Assembly: GCA_023974075.1 (NCBI GenBank) | Contig: CM043808.1 | Coordinates: 25,055,578 to 25,119,577 of the forward strand | Direction of reading: 5' to 3' | DNA length: 64,000 nucleotides | Source of the DNA: Chaenocephalus aceratus | Taxonomy: Eukaryota > Chordata > Actinopteri > Perciformes > Channichthyidae | In this document: piece after piece, positions 48,200 to 63,329 of the stretch | How the letters are laid out: each line of letters starts with the position of its first letter | How positions within the stretch are numbered: the stretch's first letter is position 1 | The notes under the pieces: model-generated | The model's database searches: none | What the model saw: the letters and a program-made list of their open reading frames with translations, nothing else | What the model was told of the DNA's origin: nothing | Program-made: the position numbers and the translations under genes

Positions 48200-50248
48200 T
48201 AGGGAGGTGAGCTCACAGTTTGTAGAGGAAGAGGTGATTGGATCTCACCGAGTTCCCTTATGGAGAGGAGGGTCATGGACCACGAGGACAAGCCCGACCC
48301 AGGATCAGTTTAAATCATCCGAATCAAACTGCATAATGAACACAGCTTTTTTACATTTTTATTATTCCTCTCTAAGACGACGTGTTTTATGGGCTGCTCG
48401 TCATTAAACATTCCCCATATCCGAATTTAAACATTATATATTTGGTTAAAGATAATCCTTTATCCATACAAGTCTAGTATTCAATACGCTCGAATTCTAA
48501 AATATATATTTAAATAAGAAGTTTTATGGGAAATGCTTATTTGAACAAAATGATGGATGTCAGGTTGCTTATCAAATAAAATACATCTTGCCATGGTGTA
48601 AAAAAGGTACGTGGGGAAGGCAAATTCAATTCGACATTGTTATACGCATGTCTACGTAGTTCACGCTATTTACAGGGAGGGGGCACTAGCGTAGGCAAAC
48701 TCTTAGCTTTGACTATCAAGCCTTGCTAAATCACCGCTCTCTCCAAGGAAACAAAACAATATATAATTGGGTTGACGGCGTGCTACAAGCAGAGACCCTC
48801 TCTCGACAAGACAACGCGTGAGTATCTCCTCGTTATGTGTTCAGGGCAAAAGCTGTGCAACGCGACTATTTTAAAGGCGACTGCCGTGCTGTGAGTATTT
48901 CCCCTTTTGTTTAGCGGTTAAGGCCCCTCTGTTTGGAACTTGAAGGGGGGCCATGTTGTTTAGCCACTCAGTGTCTGCTTCATGTTTTAGCTCACACAAC
49001 TTGGCAATAAGCGTGTGCTAGCTCCGAGCTATTTGGGTTTATTAGGCGTGTCTGCATTCAACCAACGCTTTATTACGAACCAAGGAACATTTACGGCTTT
49101 TCCATCGAACAGGTGAGCCCACACGCTACTGTAAGACAATCGTGAATTCACAAATGTAACTTTGATCGCCAAACCAATAATAAACAGCAGGCCCCGCTAG
49201 CGTTAGCTTTTTAGCTGGCTGCTAATGCTACAGTGAAGTATCACTTGAGAACAATAAACAAAAGCGATATCAGCTAGTACCGACGAAGACGTGCACTGTA
49301 ACAAACATACAATGCTATGCAACACATCAAGGAATTGCTAGCTATTAAACATTTGGAAATATAAGTAACGTAAATAATAAGTCAAAGCGGCTAGGCTAGC
49401 TTGCTTGTTAGCAACGGGCTAGCAGGCTAGGTTAACATCATTAGCTTGATTGAAGGCTTGCTTGCACATCGGTTTGTCACATCGACTAGTAATGTTGGAT
49501 ATATCAGTGCAGCTAGTAAAACATTACCGATGGTTCTTGCAGTGGGAATACAATACCCAATGTTATGCGATAACATCGAGTGTTTTTGCATCACTAGTAA
49601 CATTAACGGTAGCGTTTCGTTTGCCATGATCACCAGCTAACACTAGCCTAAAGACAACGCTAGCTAGCATTCATGCATCAACATGCTAGTCAGTTACCTG
49701 TTTTGTTCTTGCCTTACCCATTCGTGAATGATTAAACCGTCGAAATTAGACTTCCCATTTTATGTAAATGCCCAGTTTCATCCGTCAACTACATTTTGAA
49801 ATATTGTGCAACATAAACTATTGTTATAGTCGTAGCACGAAGTTAGCATCTCGGGAATTATTCATTTCCCGGCGAAGAAAATAAGTGGTAGCCTACCTGT
49901 TATACGTGTAGTAATCTTTTGGGTGGAAACTTTCCCTTTAGTCTTTTATAAAGGTGTACTTTTCCTCACAATAAATTCAGCAATAACGCCCACATGTTTT
50001 ACTTGCAGCATTTTATTTCCTTAAAGCCTTACTGTATATGGTAAACTGTCAAGTGTAAATTGGTGCTACATTGACTTTATATAAATAAAAAGAAGGTACT
50101 TAAACCATATTACCTACTTACTTGTGTCAGACTTAAAGTCTATTAAAAGTAATGTTATTACTATGCAGAAAAGCACAAAAGGGGGATGAAACGAATCTGA
50201 GTACCCATGTCAACATAACATTTGTTTGTCTATCTTTGTTTTGTGTAG
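48200..50248 (+). promoter_or_regulatory. rhob-pum2 divergent intergenic region and pum2 5' untranslated exon candidates
   Basis: No coding exon. Possible non-coding first exons of pum2 end at donors GC|GTGAGT (48,818) or GCT|GTGAGTATT (about 48,890). From there to the coding exon acceptor (TTGTGTAG, 50,241-50,248) is a plausible first intron of about 1.4 kb containing GCTAGC-rich AT sequence. Which exon is used is not decidable by eye. Confidence 0.45.
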
Positions 50249-50261
50249 GCTTTACCGTGGA

Positions 50262-53200
50262 ATGAGCGTTCCATGCAGCATCCTAGGTATGAATGACGTG
50301 GCCTGGCAGGAGACAAGAGGTGGGATGCTGCATGCAAATGGCGCTCCTGAGTCCGTAGGTGTCAGAGTTCACGTTGGAGTAGCTGGACAGGCTGCTGTAG
50401 TCCCACATTTACAGGGAATGGAAAGGGTTGTTCACCCTACCCCGGGTACCCCGCAGCCTCCACTGAGTGGACGGTCTCAGGATGACGCCACCGTTGGATA
50501 CTTCTTTCAGAGGCAGCCCGGGGAGCAGCTTGGAGGTTGCACGCCCAGCAAGCATCGCTGGCCAACTGGTGATGCTAATCATGTTGATCAGGTAAAGCAT
50601 TTGCACTTAGTGTTACATTATTTGATTTAATTCATGTCACATGCTCTGTTGACACCAAATGCCAGACATTCATCAATAACCATCAATATTGTTTTATTGA
50701 AATTGGATCTCTTGATCTAAAATCACAGGCTTTTGTTGGTAGAGGGTAATGCTTTAGGGTGCAGAATCTGTCTCCGATATTCCAAGGGGTTGTTCAACTT
50801 TCATTAAATATAAAGAACTTCTACATGCAAAAAAAAAAGAGGGGTTGTTGGTTAAAGAACATTGTTGACAACTGGCAGGTTCTATTGACTAAAACAGTCA
50901 ATTGTATTTGTTGACAAAAAATCAAATGGAAATATTCACTACAGTTGTGTTGGTGCCTTATTCATTCATTAATTTGAATTTATATTAGGTACAATCCAGA
51001 CGTATTCAGGCAATAATACATCAAGAGTAAAGGACTGTCGGTCCAGTAGGTCTTCTCTGTCGAACACTCTTAATGCTACCAGCCAAATAAAAAGAATCGA
51101 GGCATCTTAACAAAAAGGTCTGAGGATTAGTTTCTCCCTGCACACTTTGGTTGAGAGGTGCCGTCAACCCTGGACAGATCACCAGTCCGTCACTGGGCCA
51201 CCACAAGACCCAGGTGTGTTAGGGCAGCAACTGCATTGGTTGTTAAAAAAATGCAGCTTTCTCATTTGCAGAAGGCAAATCTAGTCAGACCAGAGCTTTG
51301 TCCACTGTTAGCACAGCTGCAGAGTGACTGTCGCTATGATAACCAGTCTAACTTCTAATACCCTGTCTACCAGAATTGAACAGCTGTGCAGTGTTTTGTT
51401 GCACAAACTTCACTTCCTGCATTGAATTTGATCTTCTTACTGGTACCTGTAGCGTCACAGCCACCTCACTTAACCAATATGAGTTTAGGCTATAAAAAGA
51501 CAATGCTGAACATTTAAAATAAGTTAATGTTGTTGTTTTTTTACATTACATTGCATTTAGCTGATGCTTTTATCCAAAGCGACTTACAATAAGTGCGTTC
51601 GACCAACAAAATACAAGCTTGAAGAAAACAGAATCATATAAGTACATCAGGTTTCATAGAGCCAAACATTTCAAGTGCTACTCAACTGGCTATAGATAAG
51701 CCAGTCCTTTTATTAGTATATAAGTGCTCTGTTAGCAGTTCTTTGTTAGTAATGCTATCGCTCGTAAAGTATGTTTATTAGGATAGACTGGAATTATTTC
51801 ACTCGCTCTATCCAACCAAAACCCAACCAATAAGCTAGTAAGAAAGTTAAGGTTTGATATGTTTTTGTGATTTAAAAGAAAAGGATCTCTCTTTACAATT
51901 TTAATCTATTCAAACACTTATTTCTGGCCAACCTTCTAATTATTGAGATGCATGCCATGGGGCCGAGAGATAAACCCATGTCAGGTCCATTGTATGTATT
52001 AATAAGGGCTTGTTGAAAAATGTTTCGGTGTAACCTGTTTTCTGTGTGTTTTTTTATTTTTACAGCTGTGTCTGTCTGGGTTAATGTTGCATTACATCAG
52101 TTTTTTGCCTTAAAATATGACCCTACTTATCATATGTAACCGAATCAGGATGGTCCGGAGGGAAAATAAATTGGGCGCAGCTCTTCTGTTTTGTTAAGTC
52201 CTTTTTAGTGTTCGAGTGTTCGAGTGCTATGATTGTTATCTTGACATTTAAACATCCAAATTAGTTCCAGCATCATCAGCCTCAGTGCAGAAAAATGAAC
52301 AATGGCTCATTCAGTTTATGAAAATCCTCCTGGATCTGTACTCTGGTGATTAGGATAACTTATGGAAAGCTAATTAGGCTTACACATTTAGAATTACACA
52401 TTTCAAAGGAAATGAGGATGTATTGTGGCCTATTTTATAAAGCACCTTGTTGAAATCCTCAGTATTGAACATGCTTTTGTTGGCTGAGCGGCCTCTTGAA
52501 ATATTCTGGTTGTTTAGTTTTTTTCTCACAGAACCTCATTTTTTTTCAGGGTAACATTGAGCAAATACCAATTGCTACTTATTGATCAGAACATGTCTTT
52601 TTTGTCTCCTCTTATTTAGTGCTTAAAGCTTTTTGGTTACAGTCCATGTTTTCTTCCTATGTCTCAGGTCCGTGCTGCAGATGAAATGAACTACGACTTC
52701 CAGGCTCTTGCTTTGGAGTCGAGGGGCATGGGAGAGGTAAGAGGTTTTCCTCCTAACGTCTGTCTATATTCAATTACAGTACCGAGGTTTTTTATAGAAA
52801 AATATAGTATGAGGGGGCTAACGTCATTTCCAGCCAAAATTACGAGCCCGCCCACTTTCGGGTGAAAATAATGCATTACAGCGAACTGGAAAATAATAGA
52901 TTCTTCATGTCTTAAAGCTGCTGAGTCATATATTGCTCCTCAAACAACAAATTAATCCAGAGTTATGGTTTCGTTACTTCCTCTACAGAAAAAAAGGACA
53001 GTAAAAGAAACAATCTTATTCCGAATTCACAGTTTAAGTGTAGGCCTTCTGCCTGCCACTCGTCCGCCGACCGGCTGGACATCCACCCCCTATTTATTCG
53101 GAGTTCCATAAAAACAAAACTGTCAAGGCCGCCTGGCAGTTTATTTTACACGGGTTGTTTTTTTTGGAGTAATTACATAGTTTTTGACAAACCGAGATAT

Positions 53201-54862
53201 TGTTTTCTGGCATCACTTTAACATTTTACGGAGGAATTGACATTTTGTTATGAGGGTGCAGCGCCCCTGTTACACGGTTTTGACAAAACCCTGCAGTACA
53301 GCTTTAAATTAAAGTAGGAATCGGTATGCACCACTCTCTTTTTCTTGGCTTGAAAGTTAACGGTAACGGTACGTCCACACAGCAGCTTTAGACGAATCTT
53401 AAAACGCTTCGCTGCCATTGACTTTGAATGGGGATGACGTCACTTTGCCTCGTTTTTCGCCGAACTGCATTGTTGGGGAGCGAAGCGAAGATTTCCAGGA
53501 TTTCCTGGGCTGAAGTCGAATAGTCCATTTAGCTTAGGAACCTTCCTAAAGGAGTGAAATTACCCGGAAGTCCCTCAGTGGCAGCCATGATAAGTGCCGT
53601 TCGAATTCTCTAGAATGATGAGAATGATAGGAAAGGAGGTTTCAAACTTCCTTTATAACCTCCTTTAGCTTAGGAACCACTGGACCTCCCTAACCGACAG
53701 GAGAGGAGAAAATGCTGCCCCACAATGCCTTGCAGCCGCAGCATTTGCCGTCACTCAACAGTCGGCCGTTCACGGAAACAACCGATTATGACCGAGAAAT
53801 TATATCATGAAAGTTACGGTCCTTATTAAGCATTTTAAAACATAGGTGGTAAGTTACAAAGTGCTTTGTTCTGAACGTTCATCAGTATTATAATCAAAAA
53901 GAGAAATATGAACGTTAGTTTTCACTGAAATTATCAAATAAAGTCAACATTTCAGTCTTTACTGAGCTGTGTGGAGTTTGTTCAACTTTTAAAAGATGTT
54001 TGAATGGTGATATACACAGTGATAGATGGTAAGGACTAACGTTTATAATAAATACATCTGTATTGATTTTAAGATCTTTAGTTCATACAATCATACGTAT
54101 TGGGATCATTTGTATTAATGTGGACCGGAGGGAGAGGGTGACGAGCATAAGTTTCACTTTCCTTTTTTATTTCAATTCCAACTTTGGTCATGAAGAATAT
54201 GTTTCTCTGTTGTCTACGTTCATAAAGCAAAGCAGCAGCATCAGAGCACGGTGCAGAGTCTCTAGATGAGTTTACAGTAGTCCCTCGTTCTTATTAAACA
54301 TCCATGTTGTAGTCCGCTGTGTAGAAAACTGTGGTTTCCATAGTTTCCCCACAGCAGCAGACGCACACAATGACGTCCGCTGGCGCATCATAAACACGTC
54401 GGTTAGTGAAAGTGCATTCGGATTCTCTAAAGTACCGCAGTCTCTTCTCCTAAGTCCTTTTGAATTCTCCTATCCACTATCCCTTAACCCCGTGACGTTT
54501 CACTCAGAGGTCAAGGAATAGACGATAGGGTTAGAACTTAGGAGCTGATTTTTAAACTATCCGACTGCAGCCCAGGATTCCAAAGTTGAGCAATGTTCAA
54601 CTTTTGAAGCTGAGCTGGAAGCGTCAGCTAATCAAACACGTTTATGCAAATCTGACAGAAGCGCTAGCCAATCAAACCGCGTGTAAGCAGGGAGAACCAG
54701 ACCGCAGTTCATTTCCTCATATTCCAAACGAGAAATTACGGTAGCAAATCACCCGGTTCTTTACGACCAGAACTATTAACGGGATACAAACCGGAGGAAC
54801 CAGGCATGGAGGGAGGTGGCAGAGACAGTGGGTGAAACTGGTAGGTTTTCGCCTGTTTGGGG

Positions 54863-54915
<53 letters not shown>

Positions 54916-57900
54916 CTCGCATAAAATCCCCGGGGTTTTTTGCTTTGTATGTCGGGGGCGGGAGATTCATGTGATTGGTTGTTGGTCGCATTGCTCGCAA
55001 AAAATCCCCAAGCTGTCAGACACGCCCAGCTCCAAGATTTTCAGGATGTTTGAAAAGCTGCTGTATGGATGTACCGTAAGACATTTGTAGGTGGCTGCCT
55101 TTACACACATCAGATTGGGTTGAACAGGGCCCTCCAGTGTATTGCAGGGATGTTTTTCTTCATGATCTCTGCAGCCACAATAACTGTATATAAGTGTTCA
55201 TAATGAAGGGAGATTTTTGATTGAGTATTAGTAATGGGAAAATGTTTATCCCTAAACATCAGATTTTAAATAAACTATGGTTTGCATATTTTACATATTA
55301 CATGGCATAAGACATCTTACTTACTCATCTCAAATGTCTACAATTTACTTGTAGCATCTGCCAGCAAAAAAGCTCTGGGATTCTGATGAGCTGGCCAAGG
55401 ATGGAAGGAAAGGGATGCTTCTTGGAGAGGAGTGGAGGGACAATGCATGGGGAACATCACGTGAGTGGCTCCTATGTCTTTATTGTATTCTCAAGTAGCT
55501 ATAATTTCAAGATCAAGAATTCATTTCATGGCTGAAAATAGCACCACTGATCACCTATTGACTTTGACTTTCACTGTTGCATGACTATGACTGGGTTGTT
55601 TACCCAGATTGGTTTATGTACACGACTATTACTATGTCTGATCACAGCTTTTCATTCAGATCATTCAGTGTCTCAGCCAATCATGGTGCAGCGGCGACCA
55701 GGCCAGAGTTTCCATGGGAATGGTGATGCCAATTCTGTGCTTTCACCTCGCTCAGAAGGCGGAGGCTTGGGGGTGAGCATGGTGGAGTACGTCCTGAGCT
55801 CTTCTCCTGGGGACAAGATGGACGGTCGCTACAGGAATGGAGGCTATGTAAGTTTAGCTTTTTGTTTCAAAATGGGGCCATCTCTTACTCATTAAAAGTT
55901 ATTGCCTTGGAAGGCAAATAGTCTTAACCTTTATTTTTGTTATGAATATAGGGTGGAGCAGATGTTGATCAAGATGGGAGAGAGAAGATTGATGTACAAG
56001 AGAAAGTATCCCCCTTTGAAGAGGACAAGAGCCCAGAGAAGGTGGGAGATGAGAATGATCCCGCTAAAGCAAACGGAAGAGGTCTACTAAACGGCATGGA
56101 CAGAGACTGCAAAGATTTCAAGTATGTTTGTTTTTCAATCATAACTCAAATGGCTATCCAATGTGATTGAGATGTAAATTCCTTTTTGAATCCTCATCTG
56201 AAGCTCTTGTTTTAGATTATCTTTCCATTTCAAGCCTAAACATAATAAAATTGTCCAAATATGCAAGTTAATTTAAATGTAAAAGCTAATCGTCTTAACA
56301 ACTATAATAGACCTTCCTAAGGAGAAGTTTCCTTCTAATTTGGTATTTGTGCTTCTTTGGTTTTCCAGTCTGACCCCTGGAAGCCGCCAAGCTTCCCCCA
56401 CTGAGGCTGTGGAGAGAATGGGTCCCAGTCAGCCAGGTATGGAGATGATGGCACAGCACCACCAACATGTCCTCCAACAACACAACCCCGCACAGAACAA
56501 GGGACCTGAGGACTTCCAGAACCAGGAACCCCAGAACATGGGAGGCATGGAGCAGCAGGCCGGAGTGGAGTCCCTCCAGTTCGACTATGCCGGGAACCAG
56601 ATTCAGGTGGACTCCTCAGGAACTCCAGTAGGAATGTTTGACTACAACTCTCAGCAGCAGGTTGGTTGAATCTCACAACACATCCTTAAAGAGGGATGAT
56701 TGTAAGATCATTCAACAGATTGTGATCCTTTTTCTTGTTTTCTTATTTTATTTGGTCCAGTTGTTCCAGAGATCAAATACCCTCACGGTGCAGCAGCTCA
56801 GTGCAGCTCAGCAGCAGCAATATGCCCTGGCTGCAGCCCAGCAGCAGCATCTGGGTAAGTGGGACTGTGCATCTTCCACAGTGTGCCGTGTAATATTGTT
56901 CAACTACTTTTCTGTCTCGAGAGATCTGTTTTCAATGCTGCATATTCATTTGATATGGAAATATAAAATAATTACTGTTCCTCATAATACGCAGCTGGCC
57001 TTGCTCCCGCGTTTGTGCCAAACCCTTACATCATTAATGCTGGCCCCCCTGGAACCGACCCCTACACAGCCGCTGGTCTAGCAGCTGCAGCCTCGCTTGC
57101 AGGTGATCATACAAAAACAATTTTCAGCCTTTTTTGAGCTCTTAAGGCTTTTGTCTTTGACATGCTCTTCTGTTCTGATTGAGTTCAGTTGATCTGTATG
57201 TAAAATCACCATTTCCTTCAGGCCCCACAGTGGTCCCTCCACAGTACTATGGTGTTCCTTGGGGCGTGTACCCGGCCAACCTTTTCCAGCAGCAGGCTGC
57301 CTCAAATGCCAATCACTCAGCTAATCAGCAAGCATCCAATCAGGGACAAGGGCCAGGCCAACAACAGGTAAGAAGTGGATTTGATCAGAGGGTTGTTTTG
57401 CAAAGGTGGCCCTAAAAAGCACCTGAATGACGAGTTGCACCCAGATTAAACTATCTCCTAAACACCACTCAAAGCTAGTTAGCGCAGATTTATGCAAGTC
57501 TGGTTTATGTCATGACTTTGAAATGCGCTCAATACGTCAAGCACGGATTAGTTAACTTCATACTCAAGAACATGGCCATGTACAGATGGACTATAAACAG
57601 GGGTACCCATAACTTTTTTAGTGAGTTACTCATGAGTACCAGGAGACAGCGTTTGGTACTCACCCCACACGAAGCGTGGTCCTCCTCAGTGTCTCCTTCA
57701 CTGTCCTCTATTTACACTTCTTGCATGCTAGATGATGAAGATGCACCTCCCTGTCTCTTTTTAAGCCTCCGATTTGCTTTCTCCAAAACTTGTTGCCAAA
57801 ACTGTGAAGTCCTTGCATTTCCTGAGGCCAAGTTGGAGGATCAAATACTAAGAAATGATCACATGACTTGAAGTCATATCTGATTTCAGATGTGGGAAGT

Positions 57901-60900
57901 TACTAAGTACACTTCTTCAAGTACTACAATTTTGAGATATTTGTACTTTACTTGACTTTGATCTAATTTGTAAAATTAGCTGCACCTTTACCAGCTTTGA
58001 GAACACTTTAATGATCAATCATTACAAAACATATCATATATATTATTCTGAAATGGACCAATCTGCACAATGACTACTTTTGGTACTTTAACTATATTTT
58101 GATGATAATACTTTTCTAATTTTACTTGAGTAACATTTTTAATGCAGGACTTTTATTGTAACATGGTAACACTCTGGTACTTCTACTTTTACTCAAGTAC
58201 AATATCTGAGTACTTCTTCCACCTCTGTCTGATTTCAAACTCTTCCATTAACACCCTGAGGAAGTTTGCAACTGTGTGTTTCACTCCACTTTGTTGTAAA
58301 TCAAACTGCAGCAGCTTGACCACAGAGCATGAACGTTGTGATCAGCCGCGCATGCGTACCAGTTATGTATGGGCTCAGAACAGTCTCATAATACACACAT
58401 GCACACAGAAGGATTCACACTTGTATTTCATGATCCGCAAAAGGATTCACATTGTATTTCTGGATCCACACTTGTGTTTTTCAATGCACACACAAATGTT
58501 TTCTATTTCATATACATGTAAATAAAATTCAAATACAGAAAAAAGTCTTACATATGTATTTTTGATCCACACATATTTGTTTTCCGTTTAAATCCCCTGA
58601 ACCTGCAAACACAAACCGCTTTCTGTGCACGGATCGCTGTGCATTCGTGTGTGGGTTTTTTGAGACTCTCCTGACGGTCAGCCGATTCGTACTTGTAATT
58701 TTTTCTATCTATAGTCAATCAGATGTCTCCTCAATTCTAAGCCAATCACATGAGCGTGCCCCCACGAGGGTAGATTTCTTGCGTTCATGACGTAGCGCTT
58801 CATGTACGCATTTTGCGCTGTCCGGAGCCGACAGGTCCATGAAGCCTGCCTGCAGGCGCTAATCTCAGGACACCCTCCACTCTCAGTACATTGCAACTTT
58901 CCGAACAGGAAATGCACGCAAATACAAGTCTTTATATTATTAAGGTACAGCGCCACTTTCCGAACCATTGATGAATGCTTGTGTACACAAAAACGGCAGG
59001 CAAAACCGTTTTAAATGTGTGTTTCCTGTGTGGCGAATACAGCTGCTTTATTTGTCGGTATGAAGTTGTTGTGAGTGTGGAGGGAGCAGCTACAGGTTAG
59101 CTTAGCCTAAGCTTAGGTCTGCATAATCACCTGATGCTCCGCCCTCTGTTTAGCGAGCTGACCGGACAGCGCAAAATGCGTAGCCTATATGAAGCGCTAC
59201 GTCATGAACGCAAGAAATCCTACCCTCGTGGGGGCGCGCTCATGTGATTGGCTTAGAATCTGATTGGCTGTAGATAGAAAAAATTACAAGTACGAATCGG
59301 GTGAGCGTCAGGGGAGTCTCAAAAAACCCACACACGAATGCACAGCGATCCGTGCACAGAAAGCTGTTGGTGTCTGCCGGTGCAGAGGTTTTAAATGGAA
59401 AACAAATATGTGAGGATCAAAAATACATATGTAAAACTTTTTTCTGTAATTGGATTTTATTTACATGTATATGAAACGGAACACATTTGTGTGTGCATTG
59501 AAAAACACAAGTGTGGATCCGGAAATACAAGTTTGAATCCTTCTGTGTGCATGTGTGTATTATGAGACTGTTCTGAGCCCATAGTTATGTGCACCCCTGA
59601 CTATAAAGGTCATGACAACCGAGCTGCACATGTGAAAGTATATTATATTGAGATTCAAATATTATAGTTGGAACAAATGAAAACACTGCCACTGTTTAAC
59701 TAACTTCAAGATGGCTGCCCTCTTCATTAGACAGATTTCTGGGTGTGGGTTTCTTTAAATTACATATTGATCATATGCTGTTCAGCTTAAGACTTAATAA
59801 TAATAATAATTTAAATTTATATAGCGCCTTTCACGAAACCCAAGGACGCTTCACAATGAGAAGTAACAAAACAAAAGGTAATAATAAACATACAGAGCAA
59901 TAGCAGGAAATAGGTGACTATAAATTTAGTTGAGGCCGAAGGCCTGAGTGAACAGATGGTGTTTGAGGTGTTTTTTAAAGGTGTCCAGAGTGTCTGCATT
60001 CCTGATTGCAGAGGGCAGAGAATTCCAGAGGGTGGGGGCTGCGACACTGAAGGCTCTGTTGCCAAATGTTTTTAGCTTGGAGCGCTGGATGGAGAGCAGC
60101 CCTTTGTCAGAGGACCGCAGGTGACGAGAGGGGGTGTAGGGCTGAAGGAGGTCAGAGATGTATGGAGGGGCTAGGGAGTGGAGAGATTTGTAGGTTAGCA
60201 GGAGGAGTTTGTACTGGATGCGTGACTTGACCGGGAGCCAGTGAAGGTGGATGAGGGTGGGGGTGATGTGTTGCCAGGGCTTAGTGTGGGTGAGGAGCCT
60301 GGCTGCAGAGTTCTGGACGTACTGGAGCCCCAGAACATGGAGAAATCATATATGTGACCCGCTCTATCGAAATCAGTCGGAAGTCGCTACGGCTCATTTC
60401 AAAATAAACGTGGATTTGCGTAAAAAAACTATTTTTTCGGGGTTTGGGTGTTTTGTTTGATTTTAAACAAACAAAGTCTTGGCTTTCAGAATATGAAACT
60501 TTTATTTCCAAACTCACACGATAAATACATTCTTTAAGCTTGTAAAGGGACGAAGACATGCAATCTGCTCTTCCGCAGCGCCGCTCCCCCTCCCTCCGGC
60601 TGACATTATGAATGTAAGCGTAGAGTAATCATAAATAACACGGCAGGGTCCGTTACAGTTTGTTTTCATCTGATTTCAATTAAACAAAGTCTTGGCTTTC
60701 AGAGTATTAAACTTGTTTCGGCAAATTCAGATGATAAATACAACTTTGAAGCTTGTAACGGCATAATTACAAGCGCAGAACGGAGTAATTTAACATCACA
60801 GCAGGCATAACAACAGCCGGTGTTTCTCGTGAGGGTTTCCCCCGGGAAACAAATGCAATACACACAAATGCAAAATTACACACACACACACACTCGCGAG

Positions 60901-63292
60901 CTTCCCCCAGACCAGTAATCCAAACGAAAATATCTTCCCTCCGTAGTATTTTGATCATTTGCTAATAATCAATCGGATCGATGGATTCCAGAGAAGAGGA
61001 AACTTTGAAGGCCTTTTTTCTCAAAATGATGACTCGGTGACAGTCATTATATAATGTGACATATTTCGCTTAATATTTGGAGTACAAAAACAATCCTGAT
61101 ATCATTAGAAAGCTAGGAGTCTCCTCTTTCCAGCAGTGTATATAACTCAAAATGTGTCTTCGGGTCAATGCGACTGATTTCGATAGAGCAGGTCACATAT
61201 GATCTTAGATTATAAATTCAAGTGCAGTTCATGTCAATATACAGTTCAAATTAGTAATAACTGTCTGTATTTATCTTCCTGTCCTTGTGTTAAAAGTGGT
61301 TTTGCCGCTATTGGAAAAAAATGGTCGCATTCCTCTGTGCACCAATCAGAATTGAGGAAGATTTGAATCAAAATTTGATGCCAGTTTGGGCGTTGTTTGT
61401 TTATGTTGCTAGGCATTTGTCAATCAGAACTGCTAGAACCAAAGCCACACAGTCCTGATGAAGCAGATTAGCTCAACTTTACCATAAAAAGCTAAATATG
61501 GTTAAACTCTGCGAGTGCCTTTGGGGAAGCTGTAGTTGTGACGATGTCCTCCCCGTCCCCTCCCAGGTGATGCGGCAGGGAAACAACCAGCGGCCCCTCA
61601 CCCCGGGGCAGGGACAGCAGAGTCAGCAGGAGTCTCTCGCCGCAGCAGCTGCCGCAAACCCTGCGTTGGCATACGCAGGTATGTCTGGTAAGTACACTAG
61701 TTCTTACAAATACAATACAGCCATATACATCTAACTTCACTGCTAGATGTAGTCATTTGAATTGTCTTTTTAAGTATGTTTTTTATTTATATATTTTTTT
61801 GGTTTCATGTTCTTTAGTGTCTTAAAGTTGTTTCATTTGTAGTAACACCCTTTTCATGTTCTTCATCTCAGGATACCAGGTGTTGGCCCCTGCAGCCTAT
61901 TATGACCAGAATGGGGCCCTTGTGATGGGCCCAGGTCGAGCTGGCCTCGGTGGTCCCGTTCGTTTAGTCCAGACTCCTCTCCTCCTCAACCCTGCAGCAG
62001 CAGCACAAGCTGGTGAGTACTAGTCCATCTGTCATCCTTTTCAATATGTGTACAGGGTTTCCCACACATAGACTATACTTGGGCGGGCCGCCCAGGTATA
62101 TTAACGGCCGCCCAAGTATATTTCGCATTTAGTTTTTAGTTTTTTTTATAATTTTTTATATTTTTTTTTATTCGTCCGTGACCACGACGCCATCTGCGAT
62201 CGATTAACTTGTGGACAATGATCCCACTGATCTCGCCTCCTTCTGGCCTGTTAAGTGGCCTGCCTCACACAGGGTGACTGGCTGTCCACATGATGTGGCC
62301 TGCCGACATGGCCACTGTCATACAGATCATAAATCAAAGCCCTTGATTGGTCTCTGTGTGTCATTCAAGCTCGGGATAAGCTCAGCTCAGGTGAGGTAAA
62401 GGAGTCTGAGTGTTTAGATAGTTAACTTAGTCTAAGTTCTCAGTGGGTCTCAAACGGTGTGGTCACCATTTATGTAAACACATATTTCCATTTGAGAGGG
62501 TAGTGATTGGTCTAATGGATAGTGAGGTGGGCTGAAGATCGGAAGGCTGTGAGTTCAAATCCCGCCAGGAACACCACCACTAGTGTGCCCTTGAGTAAGG
62601 CACTTAGCCCTTAGTTACTCCAGGGAGAATGTCCCTGTAATCAGTCATTATAAGTCACTTTGGATAAAAGCGTCAGCTAAATGAAATGTAATGTGATTAG
62701 TAAAATATGCATGAATAAATAAATAAAAAGTTAACTGGGTGAAAAAAGGTAAGATACACTTTTAAAACTTGTTGAGAGAAAACTAGTCTTTGCCGCTGCC
62801 TCAAAGAGGAGCAGGGGGGAGAGGAGAGGCTGATTCAGGAGCACAGACACACTCACAACTATAAATGAACCAAAAATAAATTAATAAACAAGTTTCAGTG
62901 TTTTTTTCATATTGGAAATGGTATGTTATTGGTTATGGCCATGATTTTATGATTATTGAAATGTATACAGTTCTGTTTAATATAGGTGTTTCTATAGATC
63001 TAGTCTCTTTATTTTACCCTCAAAATGCACCAGATTGATGCATGCCCCTGGACCCCCTAGAGGATTTGAGGTCGACCCCCACTAAAAATCACATGGATAG
63101 GTTCCTAAATACATTTATAAATACATTTATTTTTTTAAATAGTAACCCATTTCCATATGTTCATGTGTGGGTAGTAGATTTAAACTATAGGGCTATCATT
63201 ATGGGCCCTGCCTGTAGACTGTTCGCTCTGCCATCGCGTGAAGGGTCTGCTAACAAGCGACCAACAGAAAGGTTAATGTTGTTGCACGTCAC

Positions 63293-63329
<37 letters not shown>

